Positions 1-5,598 of a stretch of DNA of 5,598 nt are shown here, piece by piece. A program made the translations under genes and the position numbers. Position 1 is the first letter of the stretch. Each line of letters starts with the position of its first letter. The stretch covers positions 1-5,598 of the forward strand of contig CAKRRU010000138.1 of NCBI GenBank assembly GCA_934394515.1. The letters are read 5' to 3'. Source of the DNA: an uncultured Acetatifactor sp. GTDB lineage: Bacteria; Bacillota; Clostridia; Lachnospirales; Lachnospiraceae. The notes below the pieces were generated by a model. It did not search any database. It was not told the DNA's origin and was given only the letters and a program-made list of their open reading frames with translations.

Positions 1-260
1 AGATCTTCAAGGCATCCGCTATCGGTAACATTGCCGGTTCCTATGTCTTAGACGGTGTCTTCCAGAGAGGCTGTAAGGTTCGTATCACCCGTGAGGGCGA
101 GCAGATCTTCGAAGGTAACCTGGCTTCCCTGAAGAGATTCAAGGATGACGTGAAGGAAGTGAAGGCCGGTTACGAGTGCGGTCTCGTATTCGAAGGCTTT
201 GACAAGATGCAGGAGCTGGATATCGTAGAGGCTTATATCATGGTGGAGGTACCACGCTAA
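1..260 (+). CDS. infB: Translation initiation factor IF-2, C-terminal part (partial, 5' end outside window)
   Basis: This is the end of an open frame whose first whole codon is at position 3; 85 codons precede the TAA at 258-260. The visible protein is the C-terminal beta-barrel domain (C2) of IF-2, the cytosolic GTPase that places initiator fMet-tRNA in the 30S P site and promotes 50S joining. The diagnostic stretches are [12 protein letters not shown] and, shortly after, GYECGL. In the IF-2 family these two segments form the fMet-tRNA binding surface. The conserved end, a DIVEAY segment then a short VEVPR tail, is intact, so the C-terminus is normal. The GTPase domain and start lie upstream of the window. 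A 76-bp gap separates it from rbfA, with no convincing terminator, so co-transcription with rbfA is likely. No ylxP-like gene lies between them, unlike Bacillus subtilis. Confidence 0.96.
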   Translation, partial: IFKASAIGNIAGSYVLDGVFQRGCKVRITREGEQIFEGNLASLKRFKDDVKEVKAGYECGLVFEGFDKMQELDIVEAYIMVEVPR

Positions 261-336
261 AGAGAATATCTAAGGTGTGGTACGGAGCGAAACTGCCGGT
301 ATCTTTAGAGTGGTTTAGTAGTAAGAAGGAATAAGA

Positions 337-783
337 ATGAGAAAGAATAGTGTGAAAAATACCCGTGTGAACGGGGAAGTGCAGCGCGTTCTGGCAGAGA
401 TCATCCGGGGTGGTTTAAAAGATCCCCGGATCAGTCCCTGGACCAGTGTCGTGGCTGTGGAAGTGGCACCGGATCTGAAGAGCTGTAAGGCATGGATCAG
501 TGTGCTGGGTGACGAGGAAGTGAGAAAGTCTACCCTGCAGGGACTGAAGAGCGCCGAGGGCTTTATCCGCAGAGAACTGGCACGTACCATCAATCTGCGC
601 AACACGCCGGACATCACTTTTGTGATGGATCAGTCCATCGAATACGGTGTCAATATGTCTCACAAGATCGACGAGGTCATTGCGGCTGACGAGCAGGCGC
701 AGAAGCCGGAAGATGAGACAGAAGATACTATGGAAGAGAATACAGCAGATGAGGCAGAAGATACAGAGGAAGGTGACGAGTAA
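337..783 (+). CDS. rbfA: 30S ribosome-binding factor RbfA with acidic C-terminal extension
   Basis: The 148-residue product is RbfA, a small cytosolic KH-type protein that binds immature 30S subunits and helps 16S rRNA 5'-end processing and late maturation, notably at low temperature. Family features visible are the N-terminal VNGEVQRVLAEIIRG helix (residues 11-25), LKDPRIS (27-33), the central VVAVEVAPDLKSCKAWISV strand region (38-56), an AEG kink (73-75) matching the AxG of the RbfA KH fold, and the closing SIEYGVNMSHKIDEV segment (100-114). The core ends near residue 116, about the full length of Bacillus RbfA. The remaining roughly 30 residues are low-complexity and very acidic (16 Asp/Glu in residues 119-148). 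The start is ATG 337, with AAGAAGGA at 323-330 six bases upstream. The stop codon shares its last base with the nrnA start (TAATG), so the two genes are probably coupled. Confidence 0.96.
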   Translation: MRKNSVKNTRVNGEVQRVLAEIIRGGLKDPRISPWTSVVAVEVAPDLKSCKAWISVLGDEEVRKSTLQGLKSAEGFIRRELARTINLRNTPDITFVMDQSIEYGVNMSHKIDEVIAADEQAQKPEDETEDTMEENTADEAEDTEEGDE

Positions 784-1739
784 TGGATTTACGTGAAGAA
801 TGTCTGGGTGCAAAAAAGATCGGCATCAGCGGACATATTCGTCCCGACGGAGACTGTGTCGGAGTATGTCTTTCCTTACAGATGTATCTGCGGAAACTGT
901 TACCGGATGCGCAAGTGAAGGTATATTTACAGAAGCCTTCTGAGGAATTTTCCTATCTGAAGGGATATGACGAGATTCAGACAGAGTGTCCCGCACAGGA
1001 TCCTTTTGACGTGTATTTTGCGCTGGATTGCAGCGGTGACCGTCTGGGGGATGCAGAAACCTATTTTCAGAATGCGAAAAAGAGGATTAACATCGATCAT
1101 CATATCAGCAATTCCGGCTGCGGCGACGTAAACCTCGTCCGCCCGGAAGTGGGCAGTGCCTGCGAGGTGCTGTATCACATCATGGATGCGGAGCTGATCG
1201 ACAAGGATATCGCGGAAGCCCTGTATACAGGGATTATCCATGATACCGGTGTGTTCCAGTATTCCAATACGACACCGGAGACCTTACAGGCAGCAGCGTT
1301 TTTGATTTCCTTTGGATTTGATTTTTCCAAGATCATTGAAGAGAGTTTTTATCAGAAGACGTATCTGCAGTCTCAGATCATGGGAAGAGCGCTGATGGAA
1401 AGCATCCGTTTTATGGACGGACATTGCATCGTGGGTATGGTAGACCGTAAGACCATGGAGTTCTACAATGCGGTACCGGGAGATCTGGACGGCATCGTAA
1501 ATCAGTTACGCAATATCAAAGGCGTGGATTGTGCGGTTTTCATGTATGAGACCAATGTACTCGAGTACAAGGTCAGCATGCGTTCCAATGAAAATGTGGA
1601 TGTCGCAAGGGTGGCATCTTTCTTCGGCGGCGGCGGACATGTGCGTGCCGCAGGCTGCACCATGAAGGGAACGTTCCACGACTGCGTCAACAATCTGTCA
1701 CTGCACATCGACAGACAACTGCGGGGAGAACAGGATTAA
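783..1739 (+). CDS. nrnA: DHH/DHHA1 phosphoesterase, bifunctional oligoribonuclease / pAp phosphatase NrnA
   Basis: The 318-residue product is a cytosolic NrnA-type phosphoesterase. The family degrades 2-5-nt RNA fragments and dephosphorylates 3'-phosphoadenosine 5'-phosphate with Mn2+. All metal-site motifs are present: GHIRPDGD (residues 17-24), LDCS with Asp82, the DHH signature in NIDHHIS (Asp105-His107), and HDTG with Asp154 inside YTGIIHDTGVFQYSNT. The C-terminal DHHA1 substrate-binding domain carries GGGGHVRAAG (282-291). Length is close to the Bacillus protein of about 313 residues, with no sign of damage. The start is ATG 783, overlapping the rbfA stop by one base. Its ribosome binding site, GAGGAAGGTG at 766-775, lies inside the codons for the RbfA acidic tail. 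The end overlaps truB in the same TAATG manner. The exact substrate preference (oligoribonucleotides, pAp or cyclic-dinucleotide breakdown products) cannot be read from sequence. Confidence 0.94.
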   Translation: MDLREECLGAKKIGISGHIRPDGDCVGVCLSLQMYLRKLLPDAQVKVYLQKPSEEFSYLKGYDEIQTECPAQDPFDVYFALDCSGDRLGDAETYFQNAKKRINIDHHISNSGCGDVNLVRPEVGSACEVLYHIMDAELIDKDIAEALYTGIIHDTGVFQYSNTTPETLQAAAFLISFGFDFSKIIEESFYQKTYLQSQIMGRALMESIRFMDGHCIVGMVDRKTMEFYNAVPGDLDGIVNQLRNIKGVDCAVFMYETNVLEYKVSMRSNENVDVARVASFFGGGGHVRAAGCTMKGTFHDCVNNLSLHIDRQLRGEQD

Positions 1740-2635
1740 TGGACGGCATTATCAATGTATATAAAGAAGCCGGCTTTACCTCACATGATGTGGTGGCAAA
1801 GCTTCGCGGAATCTGCCGGCAGAAAAAGATAGGGCACACAGGTACACTGGATCCACAGGCTACCGGTGTGCTCCCTGTATGTCTGGGGAACGCTACCAGA
1901 GCATGCGAAATGCTGACGGACAGAACCAAAGAATACGTGGCGGAACTTTTACTGGGACAGATCACAGATACACAGGATACCACGGGAACCATACTGGAAG
2001 AGCACGAGGTGGATGTGAACGAGGCACAGGTGCGCGAGGCAATCGACAGCTTCGCCGGCGGCTATGATCAGATTCCCCCCATGTACTCCGCACTGAAAGT
2101 CAACGGGAAAAAGCTCTATGAGCTTGCCAGAGAGGGAAAAGAAGTCGAACGCAAGGCAAGGCATGTGGAGCTGCCTGCGATAGAGATTTTGTCCATAGAG
2201 CTGCCGGTGGTAAAATTCCGGGTGGAGTGTTCCAAAGGAACCTATATCCGCAGCCTCTGTGCAGATATCGGGGAAAAGCTTGGCTGCGGCGGTACGATGA
2301 AGAGCCTCATCCGCATCAGAGTCGGAGAATTCCGGCTGGCGGATGCCCTGACACTGGGACAGTTACAGGAACTTCGCGATACGGACAGGCTTGCCCGGGC
2401 AGTGCTTCCCACAGATCGCATTTTTGCGGATTTCCCAATGATACATGTGGAAGAAAAGTGGCGGAAACTGATCGACAACGGGAACTCCTTTTTTCCGGGG
2501 CAGACACTTGAAAAGACTGTTTCTCCGGCTGGAGAGTGGGTGCGCGTCTACAGAGAAGATGGCAGCTTTGTGGGCATCTATACTTATGATGAAGCAAAAG
2601 AATGGTACAAGCCCGTGAAGATGTTCCTTGGCTGA
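1739..2635 (+). CDS. truB: tRNA pseudouridine(55) synthase TruB
   Basis: The 298-residue product isomerises U55 in the T-loop of elongator tRNAs to pseudouridine in the cytosol. The catalytic motif is GHTGTLDPQATGVLPVCLG (residues 32-50), with the nucleophile Asp38. Other family blocks are KEYVAELLLGQITDTQDTTG (64-83), QIPPMYSALKVNGKKLYE (111-128) and CSKGTYIRSLCADIGEKLG (164-182). The block that commonly reads LRRT in relatives is LIRIRVGEF here (190-198). A short PUA-like C-terminal part (about 230-298) completes the protein, and total length is normal for Firmicutes. The start is ATG 1739, overlapping the nrnA TAA by one base, with GGGGAGAA at 1723-1730 as a somewhat distant ribosome binding site. 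Coupling to termination of nrnA translation probably supports initiation. It ends with TGA at 2633-2635; no T-tailed hairpin follows. Confidence 0.96.
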   Translation: MDGIINVYKEAGFTSHDVVAKLRGICRQKKIGHTGTLDPQATGVLPVCLGNATRACEMLTDRTKEYVAELLLGQITDTQDTTGTILEEHEVDVNEAQVREAIDSFAGGYDQIPPMYSALKVNGKKLYELAREGKEVERKARHVELPAIEILSIELPVVKFRVECSKGTYIRSLCADIGEKLGCGGTMKSLIRIRVGEFRLADALTLGQLQELRDTDRLARAVLPTDRIFADFPMIHVEEKWRKLIDNGNSFFPGQTLEKTVSPAGEWVRVYREDGSFVGIYTYDEAKEWYKPVKMFLG

Positions 2636-2651
2636 TTCAAACAGGAATGGA

Positions 2652-2681
2652 TTGTTTCGGTTCGTTTATAAATGATGTAAT
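2652..2681 (+). promoter_or_regulatory. Weak candidate promoter upstream of ribF
   Basis: The 131 bases between truB and ribF (2636-2766) are more AT-rich than the flanking genes. They contain TTGTTT at 2652-2657 and TGTAAT at 2676-2681, separated by 18 bp. The -10 element matches the vegetative consensus at five of six bases but the -35 at only three. A second -10-like TAAAAT lies at 2694-2699 without a matching -35. I see no FMN riboswitch signature here. The gap is large enough for ribF to have its own promoter, but read-through from truB is equally possible because there is no evident terminator. Confidence 0.22.
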
Positions 2682-2766
2682 TGTGCATGAATGTAAAATG
2701 AAATTTCGTACCGGATTTACACTTGAATGATAAGATATCTACGAGGAAGGAAAGCAGGATACAGAC

Positions 2767-3678
2767 TTGGAAATTATTGCAGGAACCACAGATTTTTATC
2801 TGGAAAAAGATACCGCGGTGGCCATAGGCAAATTTGACGGGGTGCACCTTGGACATAGAAGATTGCTGGAAGAGATTATCGCTAAAAAGAAAGACGGCCT
2901 GGCAGCCTGTGTGTTTACTTTTGACCCTGCACCGGCAGTATTGTTCGGCCTGTCAGACGGCAAGGAACTGACCACCAGAGAAGAAAAAAGACGTTTGTTT
3001 GAACGGCTCGGAATCGATATTCTGATCGAATTTCCCCTGACGAAGGAGACTGCAGCCACAGAACCCGAGCGCTTTGTGTCGGAGATTTTGGCAAAACAGA
3101 TGAATACCCGTTTTGTTGCGGCCGGTGAAGACCTGTCCTTTGGCAAAAACGGTGCCGGCAATGCACTTCTTTTGGAAAAAATGGCGCCGCAGCTGGGATT
3201 TTGTGTCAAGACCATAGAGAAAATTGAAGTGGACGGCATCGAAGTCAGTTCCACTTATATCCGTAAACTGGTGGAAGAGGGACGGATGGAAGAAGCTGAA
3301 AGTATGCTCGGCATGCCTTATACACTGGTCGGAACCGTGGAACACGGCAACCATATCGGCCACACCTTAGGATTCCCGACCGTGAACCTATTGCCGTCTG
3401 CCGGAAAATTACTGCCGCCAAACGGCGTATACTATGCGGCGGTCCGCTACTACGGCAGAGTCTACAAAGCCATCAGCAACGTGGGAACAAAACCTACGGT
3501 TTCCGAGGAAAAAGTCATGGGCGTGGAGTCTTATCTGTATGACTTTGATCAGGATATTTACGGACAGGAAATTGAAGTGGCACTGAAAAGCTTCAGGCGT
3601 CCGGAACGGAAATTTTCCTCCCTGGAGGAACTTAAAACTCAGTTGGATCTGGATATTGCGGATGGTCGAAATGCTTGA
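2767..3678 (+). CDS. ribF: Bifunctional riboflavin kinase / FAD synthetase RibF, TTG start
   Basis: The 303-residue product converts riboflavin to FMN and then to FAD in the cytosol, using ATP. The N-terminal adenylyltransferase domain (about 1-175) shows GKFDGVHLGH (residues 21-30), the HxGH-type nucleotide-binding motif, then AAGEDLSFGKNGAG (118-131) and SSTYIRKLVEEG (161-172). The C-terminal kinase domain shows GHTLGFPTVNLLP (198-210), ISNVGTKPTV (236-245) and ESYLYDFDQDIYG (254-266), where Glu254 fits the catalytic acid. Length is typical. The start is TTG at 2767: an in-frame TAA at 2731-2733 closes the frame upstream, no ATG or GTG lies between, and the next in-frame GTG (2818) would leave only three residues before GKFDG. 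AGGAAGG (2744-2750) and CAGGA (2755-2759) are the available ribosome binding sites, the second about seven bases from TTG. It follows the truB cluster, as in other Firmicutes, but rpsO, its usual neighbour in Bacillus, is absent. Confidence 0.95.
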   Translation: MEIIAGTTDFYLEKDTAVAIGKFDGVHLGHRRLLEEIIAKKKDGLAACVFTFDPAPAVLFGLSDGKELTTREEKRRLFERLGIDILIEFPLTKETAATEPERFVSEILAKQMNTRFVAAGEDLSFGKNGAGNALLLEKMAPQLGFCVKTIEKIEVDGIEVSSTYIRKLVEEGRMEEAESMLGMPYTLVGTVEHGNHIGHTLGFPTVNLLPSAGKLLPPNGVYYAAVRYYGRVYKAISNVGTKPTVSEEKVMGVESYLYDFDQDIYGQEIEVALKSFRRPERKFSSLEELKTQLDLDIADGRNA

Positions 3679-3703
3679 GAAAAGCACGAATTTCATGGGA
3701 TAA

Positions 3704-3752
3704 TGTCAAAACTGAGTAAAGTTTTGTAAAAGAAAAAGTAAAGAAAAGTAAA
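3704..3752. promoter_or_regulatory. Phased hexamer array resembling PhoP/PhoB-type boxes, upstream of the phosphate transporter
   Basis: Five related hexamers occur on the + strand: TGTCAA (3704-3709), AGTAAA (3715-3720), TGTAAA (3725-3730), AGTAAA (3737-3742) and AGTAAA (3747-3752). Their GT dinucleotides are 11, 10, 12 and 10 bases apart, close to one helical turn each, so they lie on one face of the DNA. On the - strand they read TTGACA, TTTACT, TTTACA, TTTACT, TTTACT, close to the TT(A/T/C)ACA direct repeats described for Bacillus PhoP. The array ends 8 bp before the -35 hexamer of the promoter at 3760-3788, and the downstream gene is a Na+/phosphate cotransporter with a PhoU domain, which fits activation by a phosphate response regulator. 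The alternative is phased A-tracts acting as a curved UP-type element; the region is A-rich, so part of the pattern could be compositional. Confidence 0.5.
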
Positions 3753-3759
3753 AATTACA

Positions 3760-3788
3760 TTGCAAGTTTTACCTCTATCTCGTAAAAT
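3760..3788 (+). promoter_or_regulatory. Sigma-A-type promoter of the Na/Pi cotransporter gene
   Basis: The -35 element TTGCAA (3760-3765) and the -10 element TAAAAT (3783-3788) are separated by exactly 17 bp. They match the consensus at four of six and five of six bases. Transcription would begin near 3795, giving a leader of about 70 nt before the ATG at 3866. The hexamer array at 3704-3752 lies directly upstream, at roughly -43 to -91 from that start, a usual range for activator binding. Confidence 0.6.
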
Positions 3789-3865
3789 ATATTTTGGATT
3801 GTTTCTGTAAGGACAAAATGTTTTGATTTCATAGAAGAGAATCAAGAGAGATTGAGGGATTAAAA

Positions 3866-5515
3866 ATGAGCTTTGGAACAATATTGTCAATGGCTGGAGG
3901 TCTGGGACTGTTTTTATTCGGAATGGAATTAATGAGTGATTCCATTGAGAAAGTAGCAGGTGCCAGACTTCGTCGTATTCTGGAGATCTTCACCACGAAC
4001 AAGTTCATGGGTATGATCGTCGGTATCATTTTTACCGGTATTATCCAGTCATCTTCGGCCTGCACGGTCATGGTCGTCAGTTTCGTTAACTCCGGTCTGA
4101 TGAATCTGTATCAGGCGGCGGGCGTGATCCTCGGTGCCAACATCGGTACCACGATCACATCACAGTTGGTATCCTTTAATTTATCAAAAATTGCACCGCT
4201 GATCTTATTGGTGGGTGTGGTCGTGATGATGTTCACGAACAAGGAAAAGGTGCGTAAGGTCGCCGAGGTCGTGGTAGGTTTTGGCATTTTGTTCGTTGGT
4301 CTGAGCACGATGTCCCAGGCTATGGGCAGTATGAAAAATGAGCCTCAGGTAGTGAATCTGCTGATGTCCCTGAAGAATCCGTTTCTGGCAACTTTGATGG
4401 GATTTGCTCTGACAGCCATTATTCAGAGTTCTTCCGTAACGGTCAGCATTGTACTTTTGTTAGCAAATCAGGATTTGCTGCCGCTGCCGATTACACTGTA
4501 TATTATTCTCGGATGTAATATTGGTGCTTGTGCTACTGCAATGTTAGCTTCCTTAAGCGGTAAGAAAGATGCCAAGAGAGCAGCGCTGATCCATCTGCTG
4601 TTCAACATCATCGGTACGGTGATCATTTACATTGCACTGTTTATCGCCGGAGACCAGATCGTAGCGTTGATCCAGTCCATCTCTGCGGATAACGGCAGAT
4701 TCGTAGCAAATGCACATACGTTGATCAAAATCGCACAGGTGATCATGCTGTTCCCGTTCACCGGATGGCTGGTAAAGATGACTTACCTGATTGTGCCCGG
4801 AGAGGACAAGAAGGTTGGTTACAGAGAGAGCTATCAGTTAAAATATATCGGCGACAAGGTTGTGTTCAATCCGGCAACGGCTGTCGTGGAAGTCATCAAG
4901 GAGCTGGAGCGTATGGCTTCCCTGGCAGAAGAGAACCTGAACCGTGCCATGAATGCACTGATTACTTTGGATGAGGAAGATATAGAGGAAGTCTATGAGG
5001 TAGAGAAGAACATCAACTTCCTGAACCATGCGATCACGGACTATCTGGTAAAAATCAACCAGACGACCCTGCCCATTGAAGACTTGAACAGCCTGGGTGC
5101 ACTGTTCCATGTGGTAAACGATATCGAACGTATCGGTGATCATGCGGAGAATGTGGCAGATGCTGCAAAACAGAGAAAAGAAGAAGGCATCTCCATCAGC
5201 AAAGAAGCGCAGAAAGAGCTGGGCGACATGCTCGAGATGGTCAACAAGATCATCCGTTATGCCGTAGAAATGTTCGCCAAGAGCGATGAGACCCATATGC
5301 AGGAGATTGTCTCCCTGGAAGACCGGGTAGACGAGAAAGAGCGTGAACTGCAGAAGAAACATGTCGAGAGACTGACCAAGGGAGAATGCTCCCCCGAAGC
5401 CGGTATGATTTTCTCAGACATCGTCTCCGGATTGGAGCGAGTGGCAGATCATGCTACCAATATTGCTTTTGCAATCACCACAGAAGAAGAAATGGATGAA
5501 GGCAAGGCAAACTAA
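3866..5515 (+). CDS. Na+/phosphate cotransporter family protein (NptA/YjbB type) with C-terminal PhoU-like domain
   Basis: The 549-residue inner-membrane protein has two parts. Residues 1 to about 310 are the membrane domain with two inverted Na_Pi_cotrans repeats. The first carries GIIQSSSACTVMVVSFVNSG (58-77) and GANIGTTIT (90-98). The second carries AIIQSSSVTVSIVLLLAN (184-201) and GCNIGACATA (216-225). The paired QSSS motifs mark the substrate and Na+ path of the SLC34-like family. Residues from about 335 to 540 are a helical, charged, cytosolic PhoU-like domain with two metal-ligand type motifs, NDIERIGDHAENVAD (418-432) and SGLERVADHATNIAF (521-535). Length matches other two-domain members. 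The start is ATG 3866, with GAGGGA at 3854-3859 six bases upstream; an earlier in-frame ATG at 3818 is closed by TGA two codons on. Members can import phosphate or, like Escherichia coli YjbB, export it; direction is not readable here. It is transcribed apart from ribF, probably from the promoter at 3760-3788. Confidence 0.93.
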   Translation: MSFGTILSMAGGLGLFLFGMELMSDSIEKVAGARLRRILEIFTTNKFMGMIVGIIFTGIIQSSSACTVMVVSFVNSGLMNLYQAAGVILGANIGTTITSQLVSFNLSKIAPLILLVGVVVMMFTNKEKVRKVAEVVVGFGILFVGLSTMSQAMGSMKNEPQVVNLLMSLKNPFLATLMGFALTAIIQSSSVTVSIVLLLANQDLLPLPITLYIILGCNIGACATAMLASLSGKKDAKRAALIHLLFNIIGTVIIYIALFIAGDQIVALIQSISADNGRFVANAHTLIKIAQVIMLFPFTGWLVKMTYLIVPGEDKKVGYRESYQLKYIGDKVVFNPATAVVEVIKELERMASLAEENLNRAMNALITLDEEDIEEVYEVEKNINFLNHAITDYLVKINQTTLPIEDLNSLGALFHVVNDIERIGDHAENVADAAKQRKEEGISISKEAQKELGDMLEMVNKIIRYAVEMFAKSDETHMQEIVSLEDRVDEKERELQKKHVERLTKGECSPEAGMIFSDIVSGLERVADHATNIAFAITTEEEMDEGKAN

Positions 5516-5522
5516 ATTGAGA

Positions 5523-5546
5523 GTTAGTCCATGATCATTGGCTAAC
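5523..5546. other. Imperfect stem-loop after the transporter gene
   Basis: GTTAG (5523-5527) plus CCA (5529-5531) pair with TGG (5539-5541) plus CTAAC (5542-5546), with one bulged T at 5528 and a 7-base loop. It begins 8 bases after the transporter stop codon, where a transcription terminator would be expected. No run of T follows on the + strand (the next bases are CGGACG), so it is not a standard intrinsic terminator. It may act as an mRNA 3'-end structure, or be shared with a convergent gene beyond the window. Confidence 0.3.
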
Positions 5547-5598
5547 CGGACGAACTCCCGGAACGGACAGAATGCCTTCCGGCAGCTGTAACGTCTCC

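Noticed and set aside
261..336. Imperfect hairpin between infB and rbfA (TACGG at about 281 with CCGGTA at about 296)
   Set aside because: The stem needs a bulge, is short, and no T run follows. The gap is only 76 bp inside a known operon, so I do not call it a terminator or regulator.
2636..2766. FMN riboswitch upstream of ribF
   Set aside because: None of the conserved FMN-element blocks can be read in the 131-bp gap. It is AT-rich and too short to hold a complete aptamer plus expression platform.
2796..3254. Long - strand open frame (152 codons) opposite ribF
   Set aside because: It lies wholly inside ribF, has no family resemblance and no reason to be translated.
3668..3694. Hairpin over the ribF stop codon (TGCTT 3672-3676 with AAGCA 3682-3686, plus GAAA/TTTC outside) as terminator
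   Set aside because: The inner stem is 5 bp, the outer pairs need a 4-base bulge, and ATGGGATAATG follows instead of a T run.
4838..5362. Long - strand open frame (174 codons) opposite the PhoU domain
   Set aside because: It mirrors a strongly recognised gene on the + strand and lacks recognisable motifs; its Phe/Leu/Ile/His-rich composition is what antisense of acidic helical codons yields.
5558..5582. CCGGAA / TTCCGG inverted repeat near the window end as terminator or riboswitch stem
   Set aside because: It has 6 bp with a 13-base loop and no T run, and the window ends 16 bases later, so neither a terminator nor a larger RNA fold can be judged.

Overview
The window is a stretch of ordinary Gram-positive chromosome, with all recognisable genes on the + strand. 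It carries the end of the conserved nusA-infB translation cluster, followed by a phosphate transporter gene with its own control region. The combination infB-rbfA-nrnA-truB-ribF, with nrnA between rbfA and truB, the strong purine-rich ribosome binding sites and the moderate base composition suggest a Firmicute of class Clostridia, perhaps Lachnospiraceae. The family-level guess is inference from gene order and protein style, not from a marker gene.

Layout. 1-260: the last 85 codons of infB (translation initiation factor IF-2). 337-783: rbfA (30S maturation factor) with a long acidic tail. 783-1739: nrnA (DHH/DHHA1 oligoribonuclease / pAp phosphatase). 1739-2635: truB (tRNA pseudouridine-55 synthase). 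rbfA, nrnA and truB are joined by two identical TAATG stop/start overlaps, so they are almost certainly one transcript and probably translationally coupled. After a 130-bp gap, ribF (bifunctional riboflavin kinase / FAD synthetase) starts at a TTG codon at 2767 and ends at 3678.

The 187-bp gap 3679-3865 is the most informative non-coding part. It holds five GT(A/C)AA hexamers spaced 10-12 bp apart (3704-3752). Just downstream lies a good vegetative-type promoter, TTGCAA-17 bp-TAAAAT (3760-3788). Beyond it is a leader of about 70 nt with a two-codon reading frame, and then the gene at 3866-5515, a 549-residue Na+/phosphate cotransporter fused to a PhoU-like domain. Read on the - strand, the hexamers are TTTACT, TTTACT, TTTACA, TTTACT and TTGACA, which resembles the phased repeats bound by PhoP-type phosphate regulators. 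The site and the gene's function support each other, but the regulatory link is inference. The last 83 bp hold a small imperfect hairpin and no clear gene.

The first five genes serve translation and its support: initiation, 30S maturation, RNA-fragment turnover, tRNA modification and flavin cofactors. The transporter is a separate unit, probably tied to phosphate supply. I see no mobile element, CRISPR array, RNA gene or unknown multi-gene system.
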